Below, piece after piece: positions 32,040 through 40,650 of a stretch of DNA of 64,000 bases. The notes under the pieces are model-generated. The model did no database searches. It saw nothing but the letters and a program-made list of their open reading frames with translations, and was not told where the DNA came from. The position numbers and the translations under genes were made by a program. The number at the start of each line of letters is the position of its first letter. Within the stretch, counting starts at the first letter, position 1. This DNA is from Candidatus Fibrimonadaceae bacterium (GTDB lineage: Bacteria > Fibrobacterota > Fibrobacteria > Fibrobacterales > Fibrobacteraceae): assembly GCA_031281275.1 (NCBI GenBank), contig JAITFP010000024.1, forward strand, positions 37,317 through 101,316. Reading direction: 5' to 3'.

Positions 32040-32068
32040 TTGCTTTTCCCCAAAAAAAATTCTATATT
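32040..32068 (+). promoter_or_regulatory. Promoter upstream of coat gene
   Basis: TTGCTT, a 17-bp spacer and TATATT (32063-32068) in a TTCTATATT box. It would give the coat gene its own transcript, in addition to read-through from the late operon. Confidence 0.5.
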
Positions 32069-32074
32069 TATAAT

Positions 32075-32216
32075 TAGAACCTCGCTGTATTAACCAAACC
32101 TAGAAGCGGGGGACGAGTGAGAGCCTAAACCTTCGTAAAATAACACGGCTGCAACCATCTAACCCCGTTGCCGAGCGAATTCGGCAAGTCTGTGCGAAGC
32201 ACAGTGGAGTTATTTT
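32075..32216 (+). ncRNA. Putative structured leader RNA of the coat gene
   Basis: Two perfect hairpins lie just before the coat Shine-Dalgarno: TTGCCGA-GCGAAT-TCGGCAA (32168-32187) and CTGTGC-GAA-GCACAG (32190-32204), then GGAG (32206-32209) and ATG at 32217. Longer-range pairing is possible between GCGGGG near 32106 and CCCCGT near 32163, and between AGCC (about 32122) and GGCT (about 32147). I recognise no known riboswitch class. Translational control of the most abundant virion protein is inferred. Confidence 0.45.
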
Positions 32217-33362
32217 ATGGCATTAGCAGCAGAGTCGCAACTAGCGACATATTCGGAGCGCTTTCACAGAGAGCTAGTAATCCCCCAACTTATCAACTTC
32301 GACTGGAGGCCTGATTATGAAGCTGGCAAAGGCGCAACCACCAGCATACAGGTGTTCGCTCCCGGTATAGTAGGCAAGGGATCACACATAGGGACAGAAG
32401 CCCAAAGACAGCTTATATCCCGCAACATACCAGCCACAATGGAACAATACCACGGTGCGGTGGGCGTAAACAGCATAGACCAAACAACGCTTGTAAGCGA
32501 CTTTGAGAAAGCTGTTGAACCTACGGTTGCAGCTCATGTTTATAGCATTGAAAAAGATGCAAAAGAGGCAATCGGCACCGCAGTAAGCCACGTCAAGGAA
32601 ATAAGCGCGGCAGATTTGGTGAATGAGGTAGCCCTAGCTATCGGTCGCATAAAGAACAATAGCCTTGAAAGCCAGGTTAATGTTCTAATGTCGCCGGAGC
32701 TTATGAGCATGATGGCGGCAAAGCTTTTGGATAAATTCAACGCTCCCACCCCCGCGCTTGAAGCATTTGAGGGCAAAATCCGCAGATGGCAGGGAGCAAG
32801 CGACATTGGGCAGTCCATCGCGATGAATGGCTTTAAAACAGGAACTATTCCTACTACGCTTACCACAAGCGCAATGACAGCGGCAGGCAACAGCATCCCA
32901 ATTACAAACACAACGCAAGCCTATCCAAAAGGAACAATATCCATCAAACTCGGTGCCATAGCTTTTGACCCAATAAAGGGAGCGACTGGTGCAGATTTAA
33001 TAGTGACAAATGCCGCAGACATGGCATCTGGTGCTACCGCATTCCCATTGTCATTCAAACTGGAAGCAGGAGCTACTTGTTCCGCACTTCCAACCGCAGG
33101 AGCAAAGCAAGTTGTTGAGAAGAGCGATACGTCTTATGGCGAAATATACGTGTTCCGCAAAGCGGCGGTTGCAGGTCGCTCCGGTGTATTGACTGGCAAC
33201 AGCGTTGGCAAGCAGCAGTTCAGACCTAACGGCGGTATTTCAATACGCCGTTGGCAGTTCAGCAACGGAGAAAGCGACTTTGAGAGCGTTCGCTTTGATG
33301 CCTTGCTCGCTTTCGCAAATGTCTATCCTGTTGGCGTTTCAAAACTTCTTGTCCCGATGTAA
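32217..33362 (+). CDS. Major coat protein (P22 gp5-like)
   Basis: This 381-aa protein fits by position and pattern. The N-terminus (ATYSERFHRELVIPQLINFDWRPDYEAGKGATTSIQ) and the C-terminus (VRFDALLAFANVYPVGVSKLL) resemble the P22-type coat family, in which the terminal motif is FDALFGVANVYPELGVRLL. The body has the alternating strands expected of an HK97 fold. It should build the icosahedral capsid. The leader is structured and the Shine-Dalgarno is GGAG. Confidence 0.8.
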   Translation: MALAAESQLATYSERFHRELVIPQLINFDWRPDYEAGKGATTSIQVFAPGIVGKGSHIGTEAQRQLISRNIPATMEQYHGAVGVNSIDQTTLVSDFEKAVEPTVAAHVYSIEKDAKEAIGTAVSHVKEISAADLVNEVALAIGRIKNNSLESQVNVLMSPELMSMMAAKLLDKFNAPTPALEAFEGKIRRWQGASDIGQSIAMNGFKTGTIPTTLTTSAMTAAGNSIPITNTTQAYPKGTISIKLGAIAFDPIKGATGADLIVTNAADMASGATAFPLSFKLEAGATCSALPTAGAKQVVEKSDTSYGEIYVFRKAAVAGRSGVLTGNSVGKQQFRPNGGISIRRWQFSNGESDFESVRFDALLAFANVYPVGVSKLLVPM

Positions 33363-33365
33363 TCA

Positions 33366-34088
33366 ATGGATTTTGGAAGGCTCATAAACGCCGCCTTGGT
33401 GAAGGCGGGTCTAAGCGGGTATGCCAACAGCGGCATGCACAACCCGCACCTTCACGCACAGGTCGCACAGCTTTTGAGCGAAGTTCTTCTTCCAAAACTC
33501 CCAGCCTCGCTTGCCCAACAACTTATGAAGGGACTGCGGCTGAACCCGCAGGGCAATCTGTCGGTTCTGATAACGCATGACCCCGAAAACGAGGTAGTGC
33601 TTGGTTTGAACACGACCAGCACTGGGCAGGATTTCATATTCAATATAAAAACCGGGCAGTTCATGACTACCTGGAAGATAGATAGGATTGTGTCCGTGCG
33701 GCGCGAGCGGCACCGAGAGAGGGTTCTGTTTCCAGCGCCGTATCCGGACGCAAACCATTTCAGCGCAACCAGGCAGAGCGACAGGAATGTGTTGCTGGAA
33801 CTTCCAACTATGGGAGATTTCAGCAACGATGATTTGATAATAGAAATAATGCCACAGATAGAATTCAACGATATTGGCTCACCGCTTGACATACCAGCCA
33901 ACACCGTTTCTTACTTGATAGTAGCACTCGCTTGCGAGCTTTCCGCCATACACGGAGATAGACCAGACCTTACCGAGCATCTGCTGAGAGAACTTGCGGC
34001 AAACACGCATAAAGCAAGCCAGGATTTGGAAGATTGGACCGTTCCGCAAACAACGCCATCGCAAAAACTGAATAGGTTCAGGAACTAG
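33366..34088 (+). CDS. Head-completion / tail accessory factor (gp4-like)
   Basis: This 240-aa protein begins MDFGRLINAALVKAGL, the helical start seen in P22 gp4-type packaged-DNA stabilisation proteins. It has a beta-rich middle (ILITHDPENEVVLGL-type) and a C-terminal helical region. Position immediately after the coat gene matches P22 gene 4. The call is mainly by synteny and N-terminal pattern. Confidence 0.6.
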   Translation: MDFGRLINAALVKAGLSGYANSGMHNPHLHAQVAQLLSEVLLPKLPASLAQQLMKGLRLNPQGNLSVLITHDPENEVVLGLNTTSTGQDFIFNIKTGQFMTTWKIDRIVSVRRERHRERVLFPAPYPDANHFSATRQSDRNVLLELPTMGDFSNDDLIIEIMPQIEFNDIGSPLDIPANTVSYLIVALACELSAIHGDRPDLTEHLLRELAANTHKASQDLEDWTVPQTTPSQKLNRFRN

Positions 34089-34096
34089 GGGGAGCC

Positions 34097-35305
34097 ATGC
34101 AATTAAAAACCATAGATATAGCAAAGCTTGCCCCAACCGAGAGGCAACGGGTAACCAATGGCATTTTAGGCTATGACGAATACAACAAGCTGGCGTTAAT
34201 GCCATCAAGAAAACACTTGGGAGCAAGTGAAGCCAAATACATTGACACAGTTAGCAGACCAACATACCAGATAGAAGTTTTTGAGAAAAAATTCATTCAC
34301 GATGGGCAAACTTGGGATGTTCCTGTCGATGTGGCAAGACACAGGACACTACGAAAAGTTTTGTTTGAAAAAACTTTGCAGGGAAATGTGTATATAGCCC
34401 TTTTCAATGATTCGGCGCTATATTGGATGCGCAACAGAGATTGGCAGCAGTTATTTACATCTGGCATAGATTCGCAGATAATAGATATAACGTACGCATT
34501 TAATCGGCTAATTGTAGCAACGAGAGACACAGTTCTATGGTCGCAAACTGGTCTTAATCCGAAAGAAACGGTTGAAAAAGGAAATTTATCAATAGGACGG
34601 CATGAGATAGGACATAAGCAAAGCGACAATATAACACAACCCTACATAGGGCTTTACGCTGATTCTGCAAACCTTTACATAATGACTTTGGGAGGCTGCG
34701 AGGTTTGGATTCCCACACAGGATGCAAGCGACCCCTTCATTTACAAAAGCGCGAGAGCTTGCCGAATAGAGGATTCAGAAAACGAATTTGCGCTTATGTC
34801 TGACGACAGCCACAGGCTAGGACTTTACAGTTTTGCAGAGGATAAATGGCTTACCGATGATAGATGGACTATTAAAAAAGAAAATTTCACAGACTTGAAA
34901 GTGTTTTGGAACAAGCAGAACGGTAATAAAATGCTTGCTGTTTATGAGCGCGATAAGATGTGGCTTTATGACCTTAAATATGGTTTTATGACTATGCAGA
35001 CTGAAATATTTTTCCCCTGGCAGGATTTGGGCGAAGATATTCAGAGTATGTGCATTGAGTTGCTTCTAGACAAAGGAATTTACGGCTCGCTGTTTTTGCA
35101 ACTGGGTAAATTCCCCGAAGAAATACAGTTTTATATAGACAGCCTATATGCAAAACATTCCCCTCTTTTGGCGTTTGAGAGGGATGATGTGATAAAGACA
35201 ACAAATATAGGCAAACTTACCGTTGACACGCCTCTGGAGCTTAATTTCAAAGGCTATACGGCAATTTATTCGATAGGGATTTCAACCAATAGGCATGGAG
35301 GATAA
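34097..35305 (+). CDS. Tail hub / DNA stabilisation protein (gp10-like)
   Basis: This 402-aa protein is beta-rich with repeated short strands (NGNKMLAVYERDKMWLYD, NLYIMTLGGCEVWIPT), consistent with a beta-propeller like P22 gp10 tail hub. Position after the gp4-like gene matches P22 gene 10. No enzymatic motif is seen. Confidence 0.6.
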   Translation: MQLKTIDIAKLAPTERQRVTNGILGYDEYNKLALMPSRKHLGASEAKYIDTVSRPTYQIEVFEKKFIHDGQTWDVPVDVARHRTLRKVLFEKTLQGNVYIALFNDSALYWMRNRDWQQLFTSGIDSQIIDITYAFNRLIVATRDTVLWSQTGLNPKETVEKGNLSIGRHEIGHKQSDNITQPYIGLYADSANLYIMTLGGCEVWIPTQDASDPFIYKSARACRIEDSENEFALMSDDSHRLGLYSFAEDKWLTDDRWTIKKENFTDLKVFWNKQNGNKMLAVYERDKMWLYDLKYGFMTMQTEIFFPWQDLGEDIQSMCIELLLDKGIYGSLFLQLGKFPEEIQFYIDSLYAKHSPLLAFERDDVIKTTNIGKLTVDTPLELNFKGYTAIYSIGISTNRHGG

Positions 35306-35307
35306 CA

Positions 35308-35754
35308 ATGTTACCAGTTATTATAGCGGCAGCAGCAGCAATGGCGGCAAAAAAGGGATATGACGCATACTCCCGCAACAAGGCAACGGAAAGGGCAAAC
35401 AAAGCTCTTGCTTCTGAGAAAATAAATGCAGATAGTCTAAACGCTGACACGCAAGCCCTTATGAACCCAAACATAGACCAGCAAATTCAGTTGGCAACCG
35501 AGGCGGCAATGGGACAATTTGGAGGTAGCGGAAACCTCTATTCAAGCGCGGCAAGAAATGCGGTTGCTGATAGGGCGCAGGCGATAGCCTCCAACGAATG
35601 GACAACGGCAGCAGAGAGAGCGATGGCTATGCGGCAGAAAAACAAGGAGCTTACAGCAGCCATACAAGGCAATAAAATAGCTAACTCAGGCAATAATCCT
35701 TTTATGGCAGGTGTGGGTGGAGCGGCAGAGGTTTTGGGTTCGGCATTCAGCTAG
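35308..35754 (+). CDS. Internal virion protein (gp7-like)
   Basis: This 148-aa protein starts with an Ala-rich hydrophobic helix (LPVIIAAAAAMAAKKG), then an Ala/Asn/Gln-rich helical body and a Gly-rich end. Small Ala-rich proteins with an N-terminal hydrophobic helix at this position are typical ejection proteins (P22 gp7, T7 gp14). It would be ejected with DNA and help form the envelope-spanning channel (inference). Confidence 0.6.
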   Translation: MLPVIIAAAAAMAAKKGYDAYSRNKATERANKALASEKINADSLNADTQALMNPNIDQQIQLATEAAMGQFGGSGNLYSSAARNAVADRAQAIASNEWTTAAERAMAMRQKNKELTAAIQGNKIANSGNNPFMAGVGGAAEVLGSAFS

Positions 35755-35762
35755 GAGGAAAA

Positions 35763-36980
35763 ATGGGAGAATTAGGCGATTACAGCAGCATAATTTTGGG
35801 AGCGCAGGACAGGCGCGACAGGCAGAACCAGGGCATTGCGATGGGCTTAGGTTCGCTTTACAAACGTCTGACGGCAAACAAGCTAAACAGCCAGATTGAG
35901 GATAAATTTGGTCAAGGTGATACAGCTGGCGCAGTATCGCTTTCGCGCAGGGGCATTGCGATGGGACTGCCGACTTTCTTCACCGCTGAGGATATAGCCC
36001 GCAGAGAGCAGCAGGAGCACCAGAAGCAGATGCAGAAAGAGATGCTGGCGGCGCAGATGGGGGTTAGGCTGGAGGATAGGAAACAGCAGGATTTGGATAA
36101 TGCCAGGGGGCATTATGACAGGGCAGAGGAAGGCTATAGAACATTATTTGGCAATGCTAATGCAGCTTGGCAGGAATGGCAAAAGGCAAAATTATTAGAT
36201 CCTACTGAAAGTCAGGAAACTACGAAATCGCTCCGCAGAAATGCGGAGGCATTAAGAGAACAGATGCAATACCAGCTTAAAAAATCAGAAAAGTTCAGGG
36301 AGTATATAGAGCAACATGGTGCTGGCTTTAAACCTTCTAATGCTCTGTTTGCGGATAGGGCAAGCGAGCCGCAGGCAACTGACGATGTTGCGGCACAGGA
36401 ACCCACGGCGGACAACCAATACATTTCAACCGATGATTTGTATAAGCTAGCAGAAACATTCCAATATGATTTTCTTCCGCAAATGCTAGTTGAGAAAAGA
36501 AAGCATAAAATTTCACCAAGAGATGAAACTCTTTTTGAAAATCTAGTGAAAGATAACATTGCTTCGCGAGAGGCAAGGCTAAAGTTTGAACAAGCAAGAA
36601 AGGGGGTGCATCGCGAAGATGTAGATTATGCGGATAAAAAAGAAGAAGATAAATTCAATAGAGCATACAGCGAATGGGAAAAATCAAATCCCACTTATTC
36701 AGCATTGAAAGCAAAGGCAGATGACTTTGAAATTAATTCGGGCAAAGCGGCTGCCGCTTTTAAACAAGAGAACTACAAAGGCGTTGTTGAATTTGTTAAA
36801 GGGTTCGTGGAAGATGCTGAACGTCTAGCTATAAAAATCCCATTCGTTAGCTATAAGCCTAAAGACGACTATACTAGGGAAGATGCAATAAAAGCTCTAA
36901 CAGAATATCAAGCAGGAAAAAAGGTTGTGCAAGATAAAATAGAAGCAATGGAAAAATCTAGACCGCAGAGGAAAAAATGA
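35763..36980 (+). CDS. Ejection-type protein with GIAMGL motifs (gp20-like position)
   Basis: This 405-aa, highly charged, helical protein carries GIAMGLG at residues 24-30 and GIAMGLP at 64-70, both in the N-terminal 70 residues. The rest is coiled-coil rich (for example REQQEHQKQMQKEML). Place and size match P22 gp20. Preceded by Shine-Dalgarno AGGAGG. The two GIAMGL motifs recur in the next large protein. Confidence 0.6.
   Translation: MGELGDYSSIILGAQDRRDRQNQGIAMGLGSLYKRLTANKLNSQIEDKFGQGDTAGAVSLSRRGIAMGLPTFFTAEDIARREQQEHQKQMQKEMLAAQMGVRLEDRKQQDLDNARGHYDRAEEGYRTLFGNANAAWQEWQKAKLLDPTESQETTKSLRRNAEALREQMQYQLKKSEKFREYIEQHGAGFKPSNALFADRASEPQATDDVAAQEPTADNQYISTDDLYKLAETFQYDFLPQMLVEKRKHKISPRDETLFENLVKDNIASREARLKFEQARKGVHREDVDYADKKEEDKFNRAYSEWEKSNPTYSALKAKADDFEINSGKAAAAFKQENYKGVVEFVKGFVEDAERLAIKIPFVSYKPKDDYTREDAIKALTEYQAGKKVVQDKIEAMEKSRPQRKK
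35832..35852. repeat. GIAMGL motif copy 1
   Basis: Encodes GIAMGLG in the gp20-position protein. The other copies are at 35952-35972, 37905-37925 and 39033-39053. Confidence 0.8.
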
Positions 36981-37001
36981 AACATTCGCTTAAAAAAAAT
37001 G

Positions 37002-37007
37002 TATATT
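37002..37007 (+). promoter_or_regulatory. Promoter -10 (TATATT) of a moron-like gene
   Basis: AAAAAAAATG-TATATT is the same arrangement as before the DnaA-like gene at 11492. The ATG at 37014 follows after 6 nt, so the transcript would be leaderless. No good -35 is seen. Confidence 0.5.
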
Positions 37008-37013
37008 TAAAGT

Positions 37014-37238
37014 ATGAGGAAAATACTGCCAACCGAAGAAGAGTTTGTAGAAAAAATAGCGGGAAAATTACCTATGATTTCTCCAAGGGTCAAATGGATT
37101 TTTCTTTTAAGTTTGGCGGTTTTCGTAGTCTCATTTCAAATATACTATTCAATGACACGCGGTGTTGGAACGGCAAGCGAATGGCTACAGCCGGGATTGC
37201 GTTTGCTTTTTCAGGATATAGTTCGCTATATATTCTAA
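37014..37238 (+). CDS. Candidate moron: small membrane protein
   Basis: This 74-aa protein has a charged N-terminus (MRKILPTEEEFVEKIAGKL) and one clear transmembrane helix (about residues 28-47, IFLLSLAVFVVSF core), then a partly hydrophobic tail. It has its own promoter box 6 nt before the ATG and no Shine-Dalgarno, while its neighbours have strong ones. It sits between two ejection-protein genes, where a self-promoted membrane protein is unexpected. Expression from the lysogen (for example superinfection exclusion) is inferred. Confidence 0.6.
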   Translation: MRKILPTEEEFVEKIAGKLPMISPRVKWIFLLSLAVFVVSFQIYYSMTRGVGTASEWLQPGLRLLFQDIVRYIF

Positions 37239-37277
37239 ATCTTTTTTTTGCTAAAATTTTAACAAGAGGGGTAGTCT

Positions 37278-39125
37278 ATGCCTGACGAAATAGATGAACT
37301 ATTGGCAGCGGAAGAAAAGGTGAAAGCCAAAGGAGAAAAAACGGCAAATGCTTCTCCCGCTTATGAAGGAATTCCTCCATCAAGTAATGAGCTAGAACTT
37401 TTCCTCAATAAATTGTTCCCAAGCACAAAAGCGAACAAAGGCAGTGGATCAGGAAATGTTGTAAAAGATGTTCTGCGCTATGGCGCCGAAGGAGTGACTT
37501 ACCCGGCTAGATTTGCAGGTGCTGGATTAAATTACATACTTGGCTATCCGAGGGGTGGCGATTATGGGATTAGTGATACTATGGAAGAAAGCAGGAAAGG
37601 GTATAAAGAGTATGATGTACCAATCTTGGGAAAAGTTTCCCCCACGGGATTTACGCAAGAAATTCTGCACGATCCAGTGAATGCGGCTGGAGGATTTATA
37701 AAGAAAGGCATAAGTATGGGGGCTGCTGTAATTGAGAAAAAATTAGCAGAGCAAGCCGCAAAACACGCTGCTAAAAAGACTGCGGAAAGAATTGTTGAAA
37801 CGGGATTGCAGGGTGCAGGGCAGGAAGCGGTAAGACCTCTCATAATGGAGACTGACGGAGACGCTTTGGATTATTTAGAGCAAATAATAAAAGGCGGTGC
37901 GGGAGGCATTGCAATGGGCTTAGGCAAGGAAGCTAGTAGCATTTTAGGTAAAAAAGCAATAGAGAAGTTTCTGGGCAGAAACCTAAGCCCACAGCAGTAT
38001 ACCGCGCTCCTAGACCAACTAGCACGAAAAAACAGCCCAGAGCCAAAGAAAATGGCAGCAGCACTTGAAGCAGCAAGCACACCGGAAGGAAGGGCGAATA
38101 TAGCCAAAAATCACGACAAATTCAACGAAATAGCAGGAGATATTCTGGATTATAAAACATTTGATGAGTCCAAGTTCCCTGAGCACAAAGCGTTTCAGGA
38201 ATGGCTTGAACGCTCTGTGGAAAAGGGTGAAACTAAAGTTGCACCAAAAGACGTAGAGGCTGTTTTAACCACCCACGCAAAGCAGATAAAAGAAAAGGCT
38301 GGCGGCGGCGGACTGACATCGGAAGAAGAACTGGCGGCGGGAAGGCTAAAACGCGAGGCTGAAATACTTTACGATAAACCCGAAACGCCTGATGCAGAAA
38401 TGCCAGTTCTTTTTGGAGCTGATGGGAAAAAAGTGCAGATTAAAAATGAAAGCCCTGTGCGAGAAATGAATGCGGCACAGTTGAATGATGCAAGGCAGAG
38501 GATAGGCAGCCTTTTGGATGATGACTGGAAACGAATGGAGGCAGGGCGGCCGGATGCGGAAGTGAAGGCATTGAAAAGTGCTTATGGAATGATGAAGAAG
38601 CATATAATGGACATAGCAGAGAAAGAAGGCGAAACTGAAGCTGTTAAGGCTTATGATGCAATGGCGAACAAATTGGGAACGCGAGAAGCCTTATTTGATA
38701 GGCTTGGAGTAAGCAGCAATAAATACAAGGCACATGATGGTTTGAGAGAAAAACTCAAAAGAACAAACCTTGAAGAAGAAAGTGATTTGAAAGATTTTTT
38801 TGGGAATTTTGATAAAGCCTTTGGCACTAATTTTTCCGAGCAACTTAGATATGCCAAGCATGGACAGACTTTGGGTGCACAGGTGGGTCCCAAAGGTAAT
38901 TTGATTCTCCCAAAAGATAACCAAGGCAAAACTGGAAAATTTTACCAGTTAATGTTTGAAAAACTTTTCGCTCGCAGAACTGGGAGCACCATAGAAGGGG
39001 CTGTGAAAAGACTTGAAACAGCAAAGAAACCAGGTATCGCAATGGGATTACCAAAGGAATTGCAAAACTTGCGAACCCCACCTATATATCTGCGACCTGA
39101 ATCTAACCAGAAGGAAAAAAACTAA
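37278..39125 (+). CDS. Large ejection-type protein with GIAMGL motifs (gp16-like position)
   Basis: This 615-aa protein has an acidic N-terminus, a Gly/Ala-rich hydrophobic middle (about residues 70-225) that could be membrane-interacting, and a charged helical C-terminal half. GIAMGLG is at residues 210-216 and GIAMGLP at 586-592. Size and position match P22 gp16 (609 aa). Shine-Dalgarno AAGAGGGG. It overlaps the next gene by 1 bp (TAATG). Confidence 0.6.
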   Translation: MPDEIDELLAAEEKVKAKGEKTANASPAYEGIPPSSNELELFLNKLFPSTKANKGSGSGNVVKDVLRYGAEGVTYPARFAGAGLNYILGYPRGGDYGISDTMEESRKGYKEYDVPILGKVSPTGFTQEILHDPVNAAGGFIKKGISMGAAVIEKKLAEQAAKHAAKKTAERIVETGLQGAGQEAVRPLIMETDGDALDYLEQIIKGGAGGIAMGLGKEASSILGKKAIEKFLGRNLSPQQYTALLDQLARKNSPEPKKMAAALEAASTPEGRANIAKNHDKFNEIAGDILDYKTFDESKFPEHKAFQEWLERSVEKGETKVAPKDVEAVLTTHAKQIKEKAGGGGLTSEEELAAGRLKREAEILYDKPETPDAEMPVLFGADGKKVQIKNESPVREMNAAQLNDARQRIGSLLDDDWKRMEAGRPDAEVKALKSAYGMMKKHIMDIAEKEGETEAVKAYDAMANKLGTREALFDRLGVSSNKYKAHDGLREKLKRTNLEEESDLKDFFGNFDKAFGTNFSEQLRYAKHGQTLGAQVGPKGNLILPKDNQGKTGKFYQLMFEKLFARRTGSTIEGAVKRLETAKKPGIAMGLPKELQNLRTPPIYLRPESNQKEKN

Positions 39126-40111
39126 TGCTCCTAGACCTCCCTCCATTCTTCATAAACCCGCTAGACGACCAAGTATTGAAAAGCGGCAGGCTGGTATGCT
39201 ACACCGACAAAGCAAGGCTGAATGTGGATTTTTTTTATTTGATAAAAAACGGCTGGCTTCGTTCTTATGCCAACGAAGTTCTGCCAGCGGGATATTATTC
39301 ACTGTTTGACCAGAACAACTTGCGGCTGATGGATTTTGAGAACTATTGCCAAACAGGGCAGGGGGAGATAATTGAAGGAATTGAACTAGCAAAGCGAAGA
39401 ATAGTAGCGGCTAAAGAAAAAATTTTAGAGCCGGAAGAAAGCAGGGCAAGTGAAAGAATAAATTACACGGGGGAAATAACGGGGTTAATGGACGTTGTAA
39501 ACTACTTGCTCAGTGGGCAAAATCAAATATTTGGAGATAGGTTAATATTCACAGAACTCAGAAATCAAGGTAAAAATACTAGAAATCCACTTGACAATGG
39601 CTGGAATTTTGATTTTGGTATAGAAGGATTTTCGTACAGCTACTCTTGGGTAGATGCAAACCTAGCGTTCGGATTTAGCAAGAATGGCAAAGAAGGCGAA
39701 ATAGGCAGCATAGAGGCAAAAAGGGGAAGTGAAGATATTTATATAAGGTTATATTTTAAAGAGGGCATTTCTTCTATTACGAAAGAAAGGGAAAGCATTG
39801 TTCTATCTAATCTTTATTATGCTTATAGGGGTCAATCAGTGCCGCAACAGCCTAGAGATTCGCTAAAACTTAAAATATCCAACGCCCAAGCCAATGTGCC
39901 ATGGGGAATGCCGTCATCGGGATTTGATTCATTTGCAAAAATGGCATTGATAAATGAACACTACTCCAGAAAAAATTATAGCGCAGGCACGTTAGCTAGG
40001 CAGGCAAACAATCCCATCCCTGCCACTTTTGGAAATAGACATAAATTTTATAGGGCAAGCGATGGTAGAGTATTCTGGGGTGGAGCGGACATAACTGTGA
40101 GGATGGGATAA
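39125..40111 (+). CDS. Tail-region protein, unknown
   Basis: This 328-aa protein has a mixed beta-rich composition with NGWNFDFGIEGFSYSYSW in the middle and a C-terminal GGADITVRMG. It starts at a TAATG overlap with the previous gene and ends with another 1-bp overlap with the next. Position after the ejection genes suggests a virion tail component. No family is recognised. Confidence 0.55.
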   Translation: MLLDLPPFFINPLDDQVLKSGRLVCYTDKARLNVDFFYLIKNGWLRSYANEVLPAGYYSLFDQNNLRLMDFENYCQTGQGEIIEGIELAKRRIVAAKEKILEPEESRASERINYTGEITGLMDVVNYLLSGQNQIFGDRLIFTELRNQGKNTRNPLDNGWNFDFGIEGFSYSYSWVDANLAFGFSKNGKEGEIGSIEAKRGSEDIYIRLYFKEGISSITKERESIVLSNLYYAYRGQSVPQQPRDSLKLKISNAQANVPWGMPSSGFDSFAKMALINEHYSRKNYSAGTLARQANNPIPATFGNRHKFYRASDGRVFWGGADITVRMG

Positions 40112-40644
40112 TGAAAGGCTACATAATGAACTATATACAGAGCTTTAGACCCAACGGGCTTTCAAACGCCAATGGATCAATACATGTTGCTAACCCTATA
40201 TGGCTTCAATATTATGATTTTACTTGCTCCGAGTGGAAACGCTCTGAAGATGGTTTTATAGCACTTGACGAAAATGGAGTAAGCAACAAATTATGGAAAT
40301 ACAGCATGGGCGGAAATATTGTGGTAAAAGACCAAGCTGGCACGGAAATTTTCAACTACACAAGCCCATCTGATTGGGATGATGAAGGTTTTAAAAAATC
40401 GCTAGAATCGTTCAATGTTGCTTTGAACGATCTGCTTGCTTCCGCCAACTTTAAAAAAATATATCTTTCAAAACATCTCTTTAACGCGGATGAAAGGAAT
40501 TACGTAGCAATACTAAATGACACGAATGAGAGCAAAACCGTTATTATAAAAAACTCTCTGGGTAGCCAATTATCTTTGTCGCTAGAACCTCAATTAATGT
40601 TTGTAGGGTATGTGAACTCAAATGGGCATTTTATTGAACTATGA
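40111..40644 (+). CDS. Tail-region protein, unknown
   Basis: This 177-aa protein starts at a TAATG overlap; a second in-frame ATG at 40126 is possible. It is beta-rich with many aromatic residues (WLQYYDFTCSEW, WKYSMGGNIVV). Probably part of the tail or its adsorption apparatus by position. No family is recognised. Confidence 0.5.
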   Translation: MKGYIMNYIQSFRPNGLSNANGSIHVANPIWLQYYDFTCSEWKRSEDGFIALDENGVSNKLWKYSMGGNIVVKDQAGTEIFNYTSPSDWDDEGFKKSLESFNVALNDLLASANFKKIYLSKHLFNADERNYVAILNDTNESKTVIIKNSLGSQLSLSLEPQLMFVGYVNSNGHFIEL

Positions 40645-40650
40645 GGCAAT

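Larger units (their letters stand above)
31998..32216 (+). other. Coat-gene leader region
   Basis: With 31883-31997 (opposed small gene) this fills the gap between the 31550 gene and the coat gene. It holds a promoter (32040-32068) and a hairpin-rich stretch (32069-32216) that would be a leader of about 140 nt. Confidence 0.6.

Noticed and set aside
36977..37285. 102-codon plus-strand frame overlapping the moron-like gene
   Set aside because: Competes with the 37014 frame, which has a promoter box, a credible transmembrane helix and better composition.
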